From the NCBI GenBank assembly GCA_019232645.1, contig JAFANO010000636.1:1-5400 (forward strand): 5,400 nucleotides of DNA, written 5' to 3'. Both the position numbers and the translations under genes were made by a program. Source of the stretch: Planctomycetaceae bacterium (GTDB lineage: Bacteria > Planctomycetota > Planctomycetia > Isosphaerales > Isosphaeraceae). Below the pieces are notes generated by a model, which was not told where the DNA came from, searched no databases, and was given only the letters and a program-made list of their open reading frames with translations. Below are positions 5,378-5,400 of the stretch, one piece after another (position 1 is the first letter of the stretch; each line of letters starts with the position of its first letter).

Positions 5378-5400
5378 ATGAATCTGGAAGCGGCCTACGA
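5378..5400 (+). CDS. Start of an unidentified gene, truncated by the window end
   Basis: An ATG behind AGGAGG opens a frame reading MNLEAAY, followed by Asp or Glu, to the window edge. Seven complete codons are too few to identify a family, and I assign no function. The start is supported by the strong ribosome binding site and by the gap before it. A two-codon mini-frame, ATG-TCA-TGA (5373-5381), overlaps the start, so its stop reads ATGA with the true start codon. This may be chance or could modestly affect initiation. Confidence 0.55.

Noticed and set aside
5301..5381. GTG-initiated frame ending in the TGA at 5379-5381, overlapping the ATG of the last gene.
   Set aside because: The short translation has no recognisable motif, there is no ribosome binding site before the GTG, and its codons overlap the strong Shine-Dalgarno sequence of the next gene.
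1..5400. Search for tRNA or rRNA genes, CRISPR arrays, insertion sequences and toxin-antitoxin or defence genes.
   Set aside because: No regularly spaced repeats, cloverleaf-like segments, transposase motifs or defence-related domains were recognised anywhere in the window.

Overview
The window is GC-rich chromosomal DNA with strong G/C preference at third codon positions. The gene types fit a planctomycete, plausibly of the Isosphaeraceae kind: a calcineurin-like phosphoesterase, a stand-alone csrA, a xylose-isomerase-like TIM-barrel protein and a large GH15-like glycosidase, with long non-coding gaps between them. This assignment is an inference from gene style and composition. No rRNA, marker gene or mobile element confirms it.

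Layout: (1) Bases 1-165 hold the last 54 codons of a calcineurin-like metallophosphoesterase. (2) Bases 166-807 are a 642-base gap with no convincing gene. It contains a nested inverted repeat at 304-390, several short dyads, and near its right end a candidate promoter and leader for csrA. (3) Bases 808-1011 are csrA, a complete 67-residue RNA-binding regulator. (4) Bases 1008-1952 (minus strand) encode a 314-residue sugar phosphate isomerase/epimerase-like TIM barrel. It converges on csrA so tightly that the two stop codons share one TTAA. (5) Bases 1953-2305 are a divergent intergenic region with an 11-bp perfect inverted repeat. (6) Bases 2306-5044 encode a 912-residue, apparently cytoplasmic GH15/glucodextranase-like protein with an extra N-terminal beta domain and a C-terminal beta domain. 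(7) Bases 5045-5377 are a hairpin-rich gap. (8) At 5378 a new gene begins behind a strong Shine-Dalgarno sequence and runs off the window.

How the genes relate: the TIM-barrel and GH15-like genes are transcribed divergently from one 353-base region, so a shared role in carbohydrate metabolism is possible but not shown. CsrA homologues control carbon storage and motility after transcription in other bacteria. No flagellar gene or fliW is visible here, so its targets cannot be inferred from context.

I found no clear new multi-gene system. The points most worth a second look are the apparent loss of the canonical GH15 catalytic glutamates, the shared TTAA stop of csrA and its convergent neighbour, a GCATGC-A-GCATGC dyad inside the candidate csrA promoter, and the strong inverted repeats in the two intergenic regions flanking the glycosidase gene.
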